DNA of 64,000 nt. It comes from Ectobius pallidus (taxonomy: Eukaryota > Arthropoda > Insecta > Blattodea > Ectobiidae). Under the pieces are notes generated by a model. That model was given only the letters and a program-made list of their open reading frames with translations. It was not told the DNA's origin and did not search any database. Within the stretch, counting starts at the first letter, position 1, and each line of letters starts with the position of its first letter. This document shows, piece by piece, positions 23,428 through 34,738 of the stretch. The DNA lies in contig CAXKWD010000009.1 of the NCBI GenBank assembly GCA_964059195.1, positions 89,315,432 through 89,379,431 on the forward strand, in the 5' to 3' direction. Position numbers and translations under genes: made by a program.

Positions 23428-24264
23428 TCAGTTTCCCTGCTCTATATACTTAAGAGGAATTACTGAATTCATTGATATGCGCTGAGCATCAAGATCTTGT
23501 TTTATCATTTTACAAATCTTATTTCCAATAATGGCTTTACCTGATGCGTTGAAGTGCAAACCATGAGTTGTGAATAGATTTCTATCTAACATACTAACGT
23601 CTAGCTCTTTCACATTGTTGAACATCCTGCATAAGGCTGATATTTTTTTGTTCGTAATGTCTATTTCTGCATTTACACATGATTTTTGCATTAAGTCATA
23701 CCTGTGAGGAATATTTGCAACGATCACTTTTTTGTCTGTTAGATTCGGTAACTTTTTCTTTAGTGTTCTGATAACATCAGCACCGTTATTCTTACTCATG
23801 TCATTCGTACCACCAATTATAATTATATGTTCACTTTTACTGGAAATGTTTGTTTCTCTCACGCATTTTGTCACCTCTGCTATAGGGGCCCCTGGCTTGA
23901 CAAAACTCTGAACTGTTACATTTGAGAGTCCACATTTCACCTCATCTGCTAAGCCTCTTCCGTGACTATCAGAGAATATGGAAACTAGGTTAGTTAAAGA
24001 ATTTGAAATAGGCTTAGTCTTAGAACGTACATTTTCACTTTTTTGCCCTTTTTTGTGAGATCCATGTTTTGATTCATTAGATGTTTTAACTTCGTCATCA
24101 ACACAGCTTAGGATTGAGAATTTGTTATTTGTGTCTTTGTAGTTATTATTGCACAAAATTTTTGTTTCACAGTTAGAAAAACGGTTAGCAGCAGGGCGTC
24201 CTTTTCGTTTACTCACTGTTTGAAAACACGCATTAGCATGAGAATTTGCTTCTAGCTGTAACAC
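23428..24264 (-). CDS. LINE ORF1: SGNH/GDSL esterase-like protein
   Basis: 278 aa from the first Met. Residues ~93-255 match the SGNH hydrolase domain found in ORF1 of CR1-group LINEs: SIFSDSHGRGL (block I, putative catalytic Ser100), IIIGGTNDMS (block III, G-T-N-D at 152-155) and FTTHGLHFNASGK (block V, putative catalytic His237, with His234 where Asp usually stands). The N-terminal third is basic and polar (KRKGRPAANRF) and could bind nucleic acid. These esterase domains are thought to help RNP or membrane association; that role is not shown here. The true start may lie further 5' if the element is truncated. Confidence 0.88.
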   Translation of the reverse strand: MLQLEANSHANACFQTVSKRKGRPAANRFSNCETKILCNNNYKDTNNKFSILSCVDDEVKTSNESKHGSHKKGQKSENVRSKTKPISNSLTNLVSIFSDSHGRGLADEVKCGLSNVTVQSFVKPGAPIAEVTKCVRETNISSKSEHIIIIGGTNDMSKNNGADVIRTLKKKLPNLTDKKVIVANIPHRYDLMQKSCVNAEIDITNKKISALCRMFNNVKELDVSMLDRNLFTTHGLHFNASGKAIIGNKICKMIKQDLDAQRISMNSVIPLKYIEQGN

Positions 24265-24298
24265 AATCTAATATCAAATTAATAGTGTTTTGAAGAAG

Positions 24299-24345
24299 TG
24301 ATCGACTACACCGCAGTACACAAACTATACTGATAAATTTTATAG
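24299..24345 (+). other. Displaced distal OR-B 3' UTR
   Basis: Aligns with the OR-A 3' flank at 5064-5104: shared 'ctacacc', 'acacaaactata' and 'tgataaat' blocks in the same order. It shows the pre-insertion continuity of the OR-B 3' end across the LINE. Confidence 0.75.
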
Positions 24346-24485
24346 TTAGTGAAGCATAAATAATGGCTGTGTGATAAAAACTTTCAAATTTGTATGGAAG
24401 GAATATTTTTATGAAGAGAATATACATCTGTAAAATTCAATCAGAATATGCCGATAATGAGAAAAGACATATATATGAACCTGGA

Positions 24486-24960
24486 TAATATGTGAGGATA
24501 ATATGCGGAGCTCCCCTGAAAACACACTGTAAGACACTTTTTATCGAACTTGGTATTCTTACCCTTCCATGTATATATGTTTTTAATTGTCTTATCCATG
24601 TAAAGAAGAACTTGTCTGATTACACTCGATGCACATCTCTTCATAACTATCCTACTCGAAGCAGTAGTTATTTGTATATAAATAAATGTAAATATACCAA
24701 GACTGAGAATAGTTATGAGGTGATGTCATTGAATTTATTCAATAGTCTCCCAGAATACATAAAGAGAATGACTTTTAAGTAATTTTAAAAGAACAATCTG
24801 AAGATTTTTATCAACTAACCCTCTCTACAGTGTTGAAGAGTATTATAATATTGAGTGATTTTAATTATAGTTGTAAGTTGTATTTTATTTCCTTGACGTT
24901 TCTATACACTGAATATGTCTCCAGCAATAAATCTCTATCTATCTACCTATCTACCTACCA
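24486..24960 (+). pseudogene. LINE 3' fragment (post-RT ORF2 tail)
   Basis: The frame starts MRIICGAPLKTHCKTLF and continues with GILTLPCIYVFNCLIHVKKN, PTRSSSYLYINKCKY and LFNSLPEYIK. This pattern is typical of the extreme C-terminus of insect CR1/Jockey-type ORF2. The 3' end is a degenerate (CTAT/CTAC)n tail near 24930-24960. It is 5'-truncated and has no RT motifs. Confidence 0.75.
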
Positions 24961-25690
24961 TTCCATACTACCTGAAAAAATACCATCTGAAAGTAATACA
25001 AATGTACGACATGTTAATAGGAGTTATAGTTATTATCTGGAAACACTTCCAATTTATTAGACATGCAGAAACTGAATTATTTTAGCTCATAATGGATCGC
25101 TCCATATTAATTATTATAGACACCACTGTTACGACTTAAAGAAATATATTAATATTCTGAGAATTCCTGGTTTAGATGTGAATGTTTGAGAGATTTTAAA
25201 ACTTTATGCAAGAATTAGATAATAAATATTTTTAGAATTACAAGACTTTTAAAAACGGATTTATAAATAAGAGATGTGTAAATTATACTTTGTCTCTAAA
25301 AGCTGAATGCTAAATACTGGATAATGCCGTAATTGTAACAATAATCTAATAATTTGTAGTTATCGAATTAATTGTTCAATGAGAGATCAGTTATTCGTAA
25401 GTACAACTTTAATCACCGCACCGGTTCTAGTATTTTATTTATTTTCCCATTTTTTAACCCAGGGTTCCTGGGCCAGTGGCTATACCCCTGGCCATAAATT
25501 GAAATTTACGTTAACTTTCATGCAAGAAGGTTGATGGAAACATTTCATGTTAGAGAGCAGATTGGCAATCATTCGATTACTTCTGGCGGCTGTTTATGCA
25601 ATATCGACCGCATCACAAACACAGGATTATACATTTTCGAGTGCACGGAAACATTCCGAAGCTTCTGGTTTTTCTATTGTTTGTCTTTAT
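24961..25690. other. Intergenic DNA
   Basis: No gene or recognisable repeat seen. Confidence 0.45.
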
Positions 25691-25699
25691 TGAAAGTTA

Positions 25700-26150
25700 G
25701 CATGAATCCACACCAGCTGTGCGTTCAAGTCCGACTACATGCATTATAGCCTATGAACAACGCTCAGGCGTAGGTGAGCGGTGAAAGGGGGTGGAGTTTC
25801 ATTTGAGAGGCTCTAGGGCGTCCGTCACAATGACTGTCGAGACTAGCTCCTGGATGAGACCATCTTATCGGTTTTCTGACAATAGTCTGGCGCTCAAATA
25901 TTAACCTGTGAAGATAGGTCGGTTTCAGGTTCAGTAACGAAGGACTGGATGGGGGGGGGGGGAATAAGACACACAATAAGTGGAGGGTTGATGAAATTGC
26001 CTTGTAAATAGTGCCTTCTATATTATACAGAGCCATTTGAAGAGCATAAAGGACATGGACAACATATAGGAAGTTATTTCCCGTATCAAACAAGGTTAAG
26101 ATTAATTCTGAAATCATTATTTTCTCTTAACGAATCTAGAGGTTCTTAAC
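25700..26150. repeat. Dispersed repeat family R3, copy 1
   Basis: Ordered blocks shared with 45490-46270: 'gaacaacgctca', 'gtcggtttca', 'cgaaggactgg', 'gatgaaattg.cttgtaaat', 'agccatttgaag', 'gaaagttatttccc'-like, and 'tctgaaat.att'. A poly-G run at about 25951 separates two of the blocks in this copy. Class undetermined. Confidence 0.65.
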
Positions 26151-26949
26151 CATATCCGCCATCGCGAAAAATAGGGGAGAAGTAGGGGTGGGGAGTGGGC
26201 ACAGCAGAGCCGGTTTAGTATTCCCTTACCAACATAATCCACTGCGCATCATATCGGATAGATTCCGAGAGTACGTAGACCCATAGAATATGAATCAACT
26301 GCAATTAACTGTCTGCCCCTGGTTAACCGACATACAAATGCAAATAACTGCATTTCTATATAATAAGAGGAAGTGCTTGTCTTTCTGTCTGTCTGTGCAC
26401 GATGCCCAGCGAAATATACTGAACGCAGAGATCTGAAATTTTAAACGTATATGGACTGAAGGGTGGCCGAATGCACCTCGAAACAGATTTTTTTATTTTC
26501 TCTTTCGTTCGCCAGTTATGAGTGAAAAACTAGCTGAAAACGTGAATTTTTGCTCTATCAAAGCATCAACTTTCGGTAATACGTCTCAACTGTCAAATCA
26601 ATTGCAGGTATCTTTGCCCTTTTTGGCATAACTTGGAAATAAAAGCGTCGCTATTTTTTCATCATATCGCTTGGAATGATCGATGCTTTTGATTCTGTGA
26701 GCTCACCCTGGTCGATTCTGTTTATTTATAGTGTCAAGGCACACAGATATCTGAAATTTTCAAATATAGACGGAAGAGGGATAATGAAACCAGACCTAAA
26801 CCGTCAAAATTTGATCGGTTTGGACGGAACTCACTATGCAAGGGTTTTCTGGGCCAGGGAACTCGATTCTGAGGTCTTTTTCCAAAGCTGCACTTTCTAA
26901 TCGTGGAATGCACTTCAAAGCAGGCTTTTTAGCGGTTTCACTAATTTAT
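26151..26949. other. Intergenic DNA
   Basis: AT-rich. A CTGT/TCTG microsatellite-like stretch near 26380. No gene recognised. Confidence 0.4.
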
Positions 26950-27575
26950 TAAGCGTTTAGTTTTAATATTTTCCCGCCAGATGTCACTGATTTTGTACCC
27001 ATCTTCCCTGTTTATGTTATCAGGATGCTTAATAATTTTGATGGCTTCTGTAACAAGTCTAGGAAATCTTCTATTTTCATGTTTTCGTAGAGTTATATAA
27101 TAAAAAAGTATTTTGTGGCCCGTTTCGTCAGAATGAGATGCTACAGCGGAGTAGTCAGTGTTGTTTTTTTTCTGATGTCTGATATGTTCTTTTCTTCTGG
27201 CATCCAGAGAGCGTCCCGTTTGTCCTATGCACCGCCGTCTCGAGAATTACACTGCCTGTCCATGCTTAATTTTAACATGGAGTTCAGAGTTAAATTGCCT
27301 AATTTCTCCAGTAGAGGCGACACAGTTCACACCCAAATCGCATGAAATTCCAGCATATTTCAGTTTCCGAGTTTATACTTCAGAGGGCAACACAGCATAC
27401 GGTAATGTAAAGGGTATTGCAGCTGGGTGTGAAAGGTGCTGCCACCAGTAATGTCGCCGCGTACGCAAAATTAGCCACATAGGACAGGCAGTGTAATACA
27501 GTCTAGAAGGCAGTGGTCCGATGTATACTTTTCCACACATACATGGAATTGAGTAGACCCCGCTTTATGTAAAAT
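26950..27575 (-). pseudogene. Penelope-like element: GIY-YIG endonuclease fragment
   Basis: On the - strand, frames give SGVYSIPCMCGKVYIG near 27560-27510. Further on, in other frames, come CIGQTGRSLDARRKEHIR, then SDETGHKILF and KHENRRFPRLVTEAIKI. This order (V-Y-x-I-x-C-x-C-G, Y-I-G-x-T-G-R-x-L-x-x-R-x-x-E-H, then the H/T-G-H segment) is the GIY-YIG endonuclease found at the C-terminus of Penelope-like elements. Several frameshifts and stops, plus an insertion between the first and second blocks, make it non-functional. Confidence 0.75.
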
Positions 27576-28025
27576 GTTGATTTCATCTTTCTCTCTTCTT
27601 ATAATGCCTTCCTATTTGTTAGCAGGAGTAAAAATTGATTTGTTTATTTTTTAATAAAGTTTTTTCCCTCCAGAATGTTGTGGTTTATGCCGTGTTTATT
27701 CTCTGTTTAAAAAATATGTGATCATCCTCCTAACCACCATAAATATATTATGACATAAGGGAGTAGGATAATTAATTTACCATTATTAGACATAAAAATG
27801 ACGAATGCCCGTGCGAGTGTATGCGCGCGCACCAGGATTGAGTTCGCTAGCGTTTACATGGAATAGAATTTGATCTGAATCCGATCGGCTTCTCCATTTG
27901 CACAGGATCCGATCGAAAATTCTTTCCGGTCTGAGTCCGCCTTTGCAGGACGATCTCGATACGGGGAATGCATTCAGATTGGTAAATACAATAATTATAA
28001 AATATAATAGGCCTAATATAATATA
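27576..28025. other. Intergenic DNA
   Basis: No gene recognised. 27860-27960 has a locally higher GC content with repeated ATCCGATCG-like words. Confidence 0.4.
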
Positions 28026-28748
28026 ACTAGCAGGTGCTCGTGGCTTCGCCCGTGTTCATTAATTCAAATTATTTACGATTATTTAAGAACAAAATAATTA
28101 AAACGATATTTTTATTAACACTGATATAGTTTGTACATAAATATCATGGATTGCCTAATTTTATTTGTAATGCATTGTTAGGCTTAGTAAATAAATTATA
28201 CGATCAAAACGAATCCTGCGCTACTATAGGCCTATAGACATACATATTTGAAATGAAACTATTAAAACGAACCATAGATTCATGAACGCAATTAATTCAA
28301 CTGCAATTAAAACATATATCAAAAGTGAGAGAATGCGCCACCCGGGAAAAACGACCTCAGATTTGAGATCGCTGGCCCGAATCCCCCCCTCATAGCGAGT
28401 TTCGTCCAAATTGTTCAATGTTTTCCCCATTTGGAGCTGTATTCATGTATGAGACTTTATAACCTACCTGAGACCACTGGCAACAACATGTTGTCATGTG
28501 AACTGTGATTTGGATTTGATAATTCTGTGTAAAAAGGGTTTAAGTATTCTCAAAAACATTAAATTTTTGGCATTTAAAATCAAAATATTTCAAAATCCTT
28601 TCGTAGTGAGCACTTAAATATGAAACGAAGGTAATGTAAAAATTCCAAGTCTCTACCTATTATAGTTTAGGCTCTACGTTGATTCTCTGCCAGTCATTAG
28701 TTAAGTCAGTCAGTCAGGACAAAGCCTTTTATAATATATGTAGAGACT
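28026..28748 (+). repeat. Dispersed repeat family R1, copy 2
   Basis: Starts ACTAGCAGGTGCTCGTGGCT and ends with GTCAGTCAGTCAGG and ACAAAGCCTTTTATA. Longer than copy 1 in its left half, similar in the right half. Confidence 0.65.
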
Positions 28749-29439
28749 ACCATAAAATAGGCACTAAATTGGGCTTTACTCCAGTACCGGTTAACCGATT
28801 TGGTCCAGTATCAATAGGCTTCTTCCCATGGACGTTATAAATGCGTATACCAAATTTTATGAAATTCCGATAAAGCGTATTTGATTTATAGCGCGTACAG
28901 ACACACGGACGGACAGACCGACATTTTCCCGTCCCGCACGCAATTTCATAAAGTACTATACTGGCACTTAATAAAACGTCCAATATGATCTTTTTTTGTG
29001 GAACAAGTTGCAACTAGTTTGTAGAATGCAATGACGTAACCAAGAAAACCTCTGTTCTCAAATACATTAAAAATGTATTCTCTTCACTTGTATTGTCACT
29101 TAATATAATAGGGTATCATCCCCTCAACATTTTTTTAGCGGAGATCCCAAATGCTTCTTTAACATTTCATCCATTGACACTTTCACGCAAGATTCTACGA
29201 ATTCTGTCATTAAGTACATTTAACCCCATAATTTCCCATCATATGCTACTTAGCCATTCTTAGACCTATTTGATCCATTCCAAAGCATTTTAACCTTTAC
29301 ACTGATAGTAACGTATATATGTCACCGAAAAAATTGCATAAAAGCAGAGGCATAAAATTATTAGAGCAATGCTTTATGTTACAATATGAAGATAGGAAAA
29401 TTTACTTCAATTTTCTTTATGAAAATCAGTAGCCTACAT
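28749..29439. other. Intergenic DNA
   Basis: No gene recognised. The 88-codon - strand frame at 28747-29013 has no family pattern. Confidence 0.4.
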
Positions 29440-29721
29440 CATCTCAAAATCTCTCAGATATAAATGAAGGTTTACAATTATCTAATTTTCTGGAATTTTT
29501 AAATATTCTTATTGCTTCTTTTTGTATTAGTAAAACTTCATGCATACCCGTAGCATTTCCCCAGAGCACCAACCCATAACTCATTACACTTTGAAAAAAA
29601 GGAAAGTATTAAATGCATAGGTAATCAGCTGGTATATGATTCTTTAGAGCTGCAAGTAAATAGATCACTCTAGGTAACTTACCGCAAACGTAAGCAATCT
29701 GAGTTTTCCATGAGAGATGTT

Positions 29722-29762
<41 letters not shown>

Positions 29763-29850
29763 TACACCACCTAAAATATCATGTGTCGGGCTCAATGAGA
29801 AAAGAATACGTTGAGCTTTTTCAGTGTTTAAATAGAATCCATTAACTATA
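29440..29850 (-). pseudogene. LINE ORF2 fragment
   Basis: On the - strand: NGFYLNTEKAQRILFSL (about 29845-29790), a microsatellite, then DKHLSWKTQIAYVCGKLPRV, IYLLAALKNHIP, SVMSYGLVLWGNATG and VLLIQKEAIRI. This is the region after the RT catalytic core in insect LINE ORF2 (S-W-K/N-x-H/Q-I, then Y-G-x-x-x-W-G, then Q-K-x-A-I-R). Stops and a frameshift make it a pseudogene. Confidence 0.8.
29725..29758. repeat. (AT)n microsatellite
   Basis: About 34 bases of pure AT repeat interrupting the LINE fragment. Confidence 0.95.
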
Positions 29851-30317
29851 TAACCAGTTAACCATACTATATATTAACCATACCATATATTAACTATATA
29901 ACCAGTTATATATTTCTTGATAATCAAGTATAGCTAGTATCTGACACCTACCATCTGTCTATGAACTATTTTTAGTTGCAGCTTGTTCTCAATGTGATCT
30001 CCCCAAAGCATATAAAATACGTAACAAATTGTTGTCAGCCGAATTGATTTTAAACCCAAAAATTCCTGCCTCAAGGGTGGGGGAATTCACGGTGGACAAG
30101 TCCGTATTGCGAGGAAAATATCCCGGGGCTTACATTTCTACACAACACAGATCATTTGAGTTTTTTCACGTAGGTGTGAGATTTTAACAGTGCGCTTTGT
30201 TTGTCAAAAGTTTATATTACATGATGATGTAGAATATTTTTTGTTCGACCATAATATAATACGCTTATAACATGTGAGATAACGGGTATATCTTAATTAT
30301 ATAGGTCTATATTAATG
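29851..30317. other. Intergenic DNA
   Basis: Contains a short local duplication (ataaccatac / atatattaac words near 29850-29910). No gene. Confidence 0.4.
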
Positions 30318-30445
30318 TACACCTGTCCCTCTACCCTCTCTCGGAAAATAAGTATATCAAAATTAATATAGGTAATGAAACCTCCACTTGGAGGCCCCTT
30401 CGCCCCACCTGGGGATCATAGGGTACAGATACAGATACAGATATT
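30318..30445 (+). mobile_element. SINE 3' fragment, same family as 4445-4822
   Basis: Shares 'cacctgtccctct', 'ggaaaataag', 'aaacctccacttggaggcc' and 'cttcgccccac.tgggga' with the first copy, then ends in TACAGA hexamer repeats. 5'-truncated. Confidence 0.75.
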
Positions 30446-30489
30446 AATGTACAGCATTTCTTTAAAGTTCTGTTGTTATTGCTCCAAAT

Positions 30490-30917
30490 TAGGGATGGGT
30501 CTATACCAGATTTTATCGATACTCGATACTCGATACCAATACATGATTTTTTCTTCGATACTCGATACCTTCAACATTTCCAGTTTCAATAAACATTAAA
30601 AATTAAAATTTGAGAGAACTGTGTAATACCACTAAATTATTTAAGTCCGCATTATTTATGAAACAAAATTTAATATCATCAGTAGCCTATAATTAAGTTA
30701 TTTTTAAAGTCTACAATAAAACTAAAATTAGTTTTTTAAACAGTCCACTTACAAGTTTTTGTTAAAAAATACTAGCATTCTCACTTAATTGCAGAATTGC
30801 TGAATTACAAAAGTATCGAAAAAGTATCGAGCGAGTTTTCTGAAGTATCGTTCGATGCCGATACCATGCAAGTATCGAGAGTATCGAGGTATCGAAAGTA
30901 TCGAGGACCCATCCCTA
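30490..30917. mobile_element. hAT-type MITE
   Basis: 428 bp with terminal inverted repeats TAGGGATGGGTC / GACCCATCCCTA and a perfect 8-bp target duplication CTCCAAAT (30482-30489 and 30918-30925), diagnostic of hAT. Both subterminal regions are packed with GTATCGA / TCGATAC motifs. No coding capacity. Confidence 0.93.
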
Positions 30918-30925
30918 CTCCAAAT

Positions 30926-31889
30926 ATAGATTAATATCGTACGGTACCCGGAACAATCTTCAAGCCTTGAACGCAGCGATTACAATTCAAATTGCAAAAT
31001 CAACAACCCGTATTTAAAATAAAATCAATTCTGTTCATGTTAATTTTAATATTGTAATACATTGAGCTCATTTCGTGTGTTTTAATGTGCGTCGCTTTGA
31101 GGTTAAAAAGTCCATACAAAGCCCTATTTCTTGCATGCCTTTTTCGCGTGCCATCTATAGCAAAAGACGAGAACAACTAACAACTGAATTGTTACCGAGG
31201 TACAGTCGTTTGATTTATCAATTACAATTCTAAAAATTCAAAACTTAGGGATTTCATAATGGTCGAACAAGAATAGTTGTATAATTGTGGCTTATAATGG
31301 TAAATAAAAAGCTCGTATGAAAATTTCATAAATATACTAGCGTTCTAATACATCCCATTATAGGCTCTTATAATATAATCTTTTGTTGAATGTAATATTT
31401 GGAACAGGAGACAAAGGGAATGCAGTTTTCTACTGTCACTAAGCCGAATCCAAGATATTTTGAGAATGAGGGCGAGATAGATCAGCTTTTATAATGTAAT
31501 AACTACACCTTGTAGTTTTATAGAGAGGTTCACGCTGAGATCGCTTAATAATATATCACACAATATTATAGTTCTTCCAAAAAATATTTTTTTTGCAATA
31601 TTGTTTTATCTCTCAAATTTTGACTATAACATCGTAACATTTATTTTGTATCTTGAATTGTGACTGCCTAGAGTTTTTAGGCCTACTGTTATAATTTCCA
31701 AGCAAAAGCTATATTCTCCATTATGAATTCATAACAGCTAAATCGGAAATCGCTAGAGGTGAGCAAGTGGTGCAGAATAAACTTCGTTTGTTCTAGAACA
31801 AATGTAGAACACGTGTCTGAACTTTTTAACTCTGGAAGTAACTTCTGCTTGATATAACACGGATTTAATGTGAATAATAATAAATTGTA
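30926..31889. other. Intergenic DNA
   Basis: No gene or recognisable repeat seen. Confidence 0.45.
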
Positions 31890-32155
31890 TTTAATGGATG
31901 GGTGTACACCATAGCGCAGCTGATTGTAGAACTTGACTACAAACCGGAAGATTGAGGGTTCTATTCAATTGGTGAATGAACCTCTAACAGAAATGAGTAA
32001 TAGGAACAATCCTGAGGATAAAGGCGGCCGGTGCGTAAGATTGATGACGTTACCACTTTCACGTGTCAAATGCCTAAAAATAGGCTGTGGGAGCCAAAAC
32101 CTCCTGGTACCTGCCGAAAGTGAATCCACAGCGTCCCCTCGGGCCACTCACTCCG
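31890..32155 (+). mobile_element. Probable SINE, second family, copy 1
   Basis: Shares 'taacagaaatgag', 'aaaggcggccggtg.gtaag', 'gggagcc.aaacctcctgg' and other blocks with 44808-44985. An A-box-like 'tagcgcagctg' and B-box-like 'gggttctattc' precede the body here, suggesting a tRNA head. Confidence 0.6.
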
Positions 32156-32163
32156 TTAATTCT

Positions 32164-32415
32164 AGAGTGATAGGGAATAAGCGAATAAGTCAAAATTCCA
32201 AAGTTTTAGGAGAGACGAAGAACTATTTATTTTCACAGCAATTACACAATATTTAGATCCGTCCACCCAGATATTTTTACAGAATATAAGATACTGTGAA
32301 AAAAATATATCGGTGGACTGATCTAAATATTGTTAACATGCTGTGGAGTTAAATTGTTTTTTGACATTCCTGAAACTTTGGAATTTTGACTTATTCGCTT
32401 TTTCCCTATCACTCT
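32164..32415. mobile_element. Foldback MITE
   Basis: 252 bp. AGAGTGATAGGGAATAAGCG, then AATAAGTCAAAATTCCAAAG on the left, is mirrored by CTTTGGAATTTTGACTTATT and CGCTTTTTCCCTATCACTCT on the right. The inner arms also pair ('acaatatttagatc' with 'gatctaaatattgt'). No ORF. Target duplication not evident. Confidence 0.82.
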
Positions 32416-33285
32416 TGAATTACTTCTTACTGCTGGTTTTAATTATGTATGAAATGTCATGCTGACATCATGCAATCCAAACGAACCTGATCAATATATT
32501 GTACGCCATATTAGATAAGTACTAATTAAAACCATTAAAATATTTTCTTGCCACCATTTCGGCATAGCTTCCAACTACTCTCTTAACATAACGTAACTTC
32601 AATTAGGCTTTAAGAATAGATCAATAAATATTACTGGGGCTCAGATGAGGAACAACAAAAAAGTGCAAACAAGTTAGCTGTGTACTCGTATATTGGTAAT
32701 CCATCTTCGAGGCCCAAAAATGCAGTAATTTTAAGTATATCATTATATTAGTCAATGCATAGTCACTAGTTGGCGTAATAGTTCTTGTAAAAATAAAATC
32801 AGTGGTGAAAATAGTCTCTAACTTGTTCAGAAAAATGATAAATAGGAAGGAGTGTTATAAACAATAGTGTGATGTGGTAAATTGGCAGATTATCTGTTCA
32901 TAAACTGGAACAACAATTATGTGATATAATTAGTGCATAATAAAATGGCGAAAGCGATTTTAAGTGGAGAATCATAATAACGAAAACAAGATCTAAAATA
33001 TTTGTGGTCATGCTTGAAAATGTGTTTTCTGATGAATGATATACGCTCATCAAAAAAATAATGTGTGCAGATTTTTTGTATGTGCCAATATTATTCCCAA
33101 CTTGTAAATAGTTCATTAAACATTTTCATTAAAAGTTTCCGAACGTATGATTTGAACCAGCATCCTCGAGGTTTATTCAGCGTCCTGTTAACGAAGGATT
33201 CTAAAATTCATCGAAGAAGTGACATACACTATTGTCACTACACATACTACATGTTCAGCATAAAGTTGCAGCTCTACTTAAGTGG
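32416..33285. other. Intergenic DNA left of the LTR element
   Basis: No gene seen. Before the LTR insertion this was the immediate upstream region of OR-C, so its promoter may be here. Confidence 0.45.
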
Positions 33286-33289
33286 ATCG

Positions 33290-34722
33290 TGTAACCGTAC
33301 TTTGTACTCAACACAGACGACAATCTCATATATAGCCCCTGTACGATTGACAATACGCACCCTACTGTTTATACTTCCACACATAACACCTAACTTCAAA
33401 CATTCATTCCCCATATAACACCTAACTTCAAACATTAATTACTCCATTAAGAAAAAAGCGACAAGGAAATCAATTACACCCATCAATAGCCAATAACAGC
33501 CCCTACAGTTTGATATATTACACATAACTTTTTATTAACCCGTTCCATCATTTTAATATAAAAACCTTAATAACTCTTTTCATTTTTATCACACCCACTA
33601 CAAATTAATACCATTGGAAGCCCCGTAAAATAGCCCATCAGGATTAAATAACCAGAACTATGATAACTTTCAGTTATCAGAGTTATTGATAAAAACATAA
33701 ACCTAGTACCGCCTACTTCGTCTTGAGCCGCCCGGCTGGCGCCTAGCCAATTTTGACAGCTCAAGTAATTAATGACCGATGCAACTTGCCTGTTTCAACG
33801 ACGAAAAACGGAATATATTTCAAATCGGATAGCAGAAGAAACTACCTTACCCCAATCAGAGAAGACTTAGACACAGACACAACCAATTGGAACTACTTAC
33901 CCCCACTACCCCTTACAAAGATATTAGCAGAAAGCACGGACATCTCGTCATCTATTGATCACACGACAGCTTAGACTAAAGAACTTCAAGACACACTTCA
34001 GACAAAAGACCACGTTAAACATTATTAAACTCAAGTAACTTTGCAATATATTGATATTTAAACGTTATAATCCGCGCGATAGAAATAGAAGTTATTAGCA
34101 GCGTCGAAGCGCGTAATTTATATTATTTGGTAAAGACATTGATTTTATTATTACGAAACCTTAATTGTGAACGTAAGATTGAACATTATTATCCGCGCGA
34201 TACAAATAGAAACTACGAGAGAGTAAATGTGAAAGTAAATAGAAGTGTTCAACGGCGCGTACAAGTGAAGTAATTACTATTACAATTTAGCAAGTTACAA
34301 AGTGTTACTTACGAACCTTAACGACGTACTAAATACTACTAAATATCAGGACTTACATCATCTAATAAAACTAAATCGATTAATTCAGCATTTCAGCAAA
34401 TACTAAACTTTGGAAAATATATATTAATTTGAAAAGACGACTCAACTTTTAGTTACCATTATTCCTGACACCGCCCTTTGACTGTTATCTCGATTTTCTC
34501 TAGCCACTTCCCTAGATAAGAGTTCTCTAGCTTATAACTACCCCTGAGTACTACGCCCGGCACCCCTTATTTTAATCAGAACTCCAGAACTACTACACAT
34601 CTAAAAATCCCACCTACAGTGATAAATCTTCATAACCCCAGTACGGTTATAAATGACGTCCAATCTTGTGGCCTAATTAAAGAACTGTTATAAATAGCTG
34701 ACCAACGTAAGCAACGGTTATA
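33290..34722 (+). repeat. Left LTR
   Basis: 1433 bp, TGTAACC...GGTTATA. Carries an internal ~32-bp tandem duplication ('ataacacctaacttcaaaca' twice, about 33384-33437). Short frames inside are repeated identically in the right LTR and are not genes. Confidence 0.92.
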
Positions 34723-34724
34723 AA

Positions 34725-34738
34725 TGGCGACCATCGTG
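34725..34738 (+). other. Putative tRNA primer-binding site
   Basis: TGGCGACCATCGTG starts two bases after the LTR. The TGG pairs with a tRNA 3' CCA. The exact tRNA is not determined; tRNA-Arg-primed elements have similar TGGCGACC sites. Confidence 0.55.

Larger units (their letters stand above)
20071..24270 (-). mobile_element. CR1-like LINE with ORF1 and ORF2
   Basis: A ~4.2-kb element on the - strand. It has an SGNH-esterase ORF1, an endonuclease/reverse transcriptase ORF2, a short 3' UTR and a 3' tail of AATTG pentamers (the + strand shows caattcaatt repeats at 20071-20101). Both ORFs are open, so the copy is young or nearly intact, though the 5' end may be truncated near 24270. It interrupts sequence homologous to the OR-A 3' UTR. 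The right boundary is approximate and the target-site duplication is not certain. Confidence 0.85.

Noticed and set aside
31933..32256. 107-codon + frame
   Set aside because: Covers a SINE body and a MITE end. No protein family pattern.
33567..33974. Frames repeated exactly at 40140-40547
   Set aside because: They are inside the two LTRs and recur only because the LTRs are the same. No family pattern.
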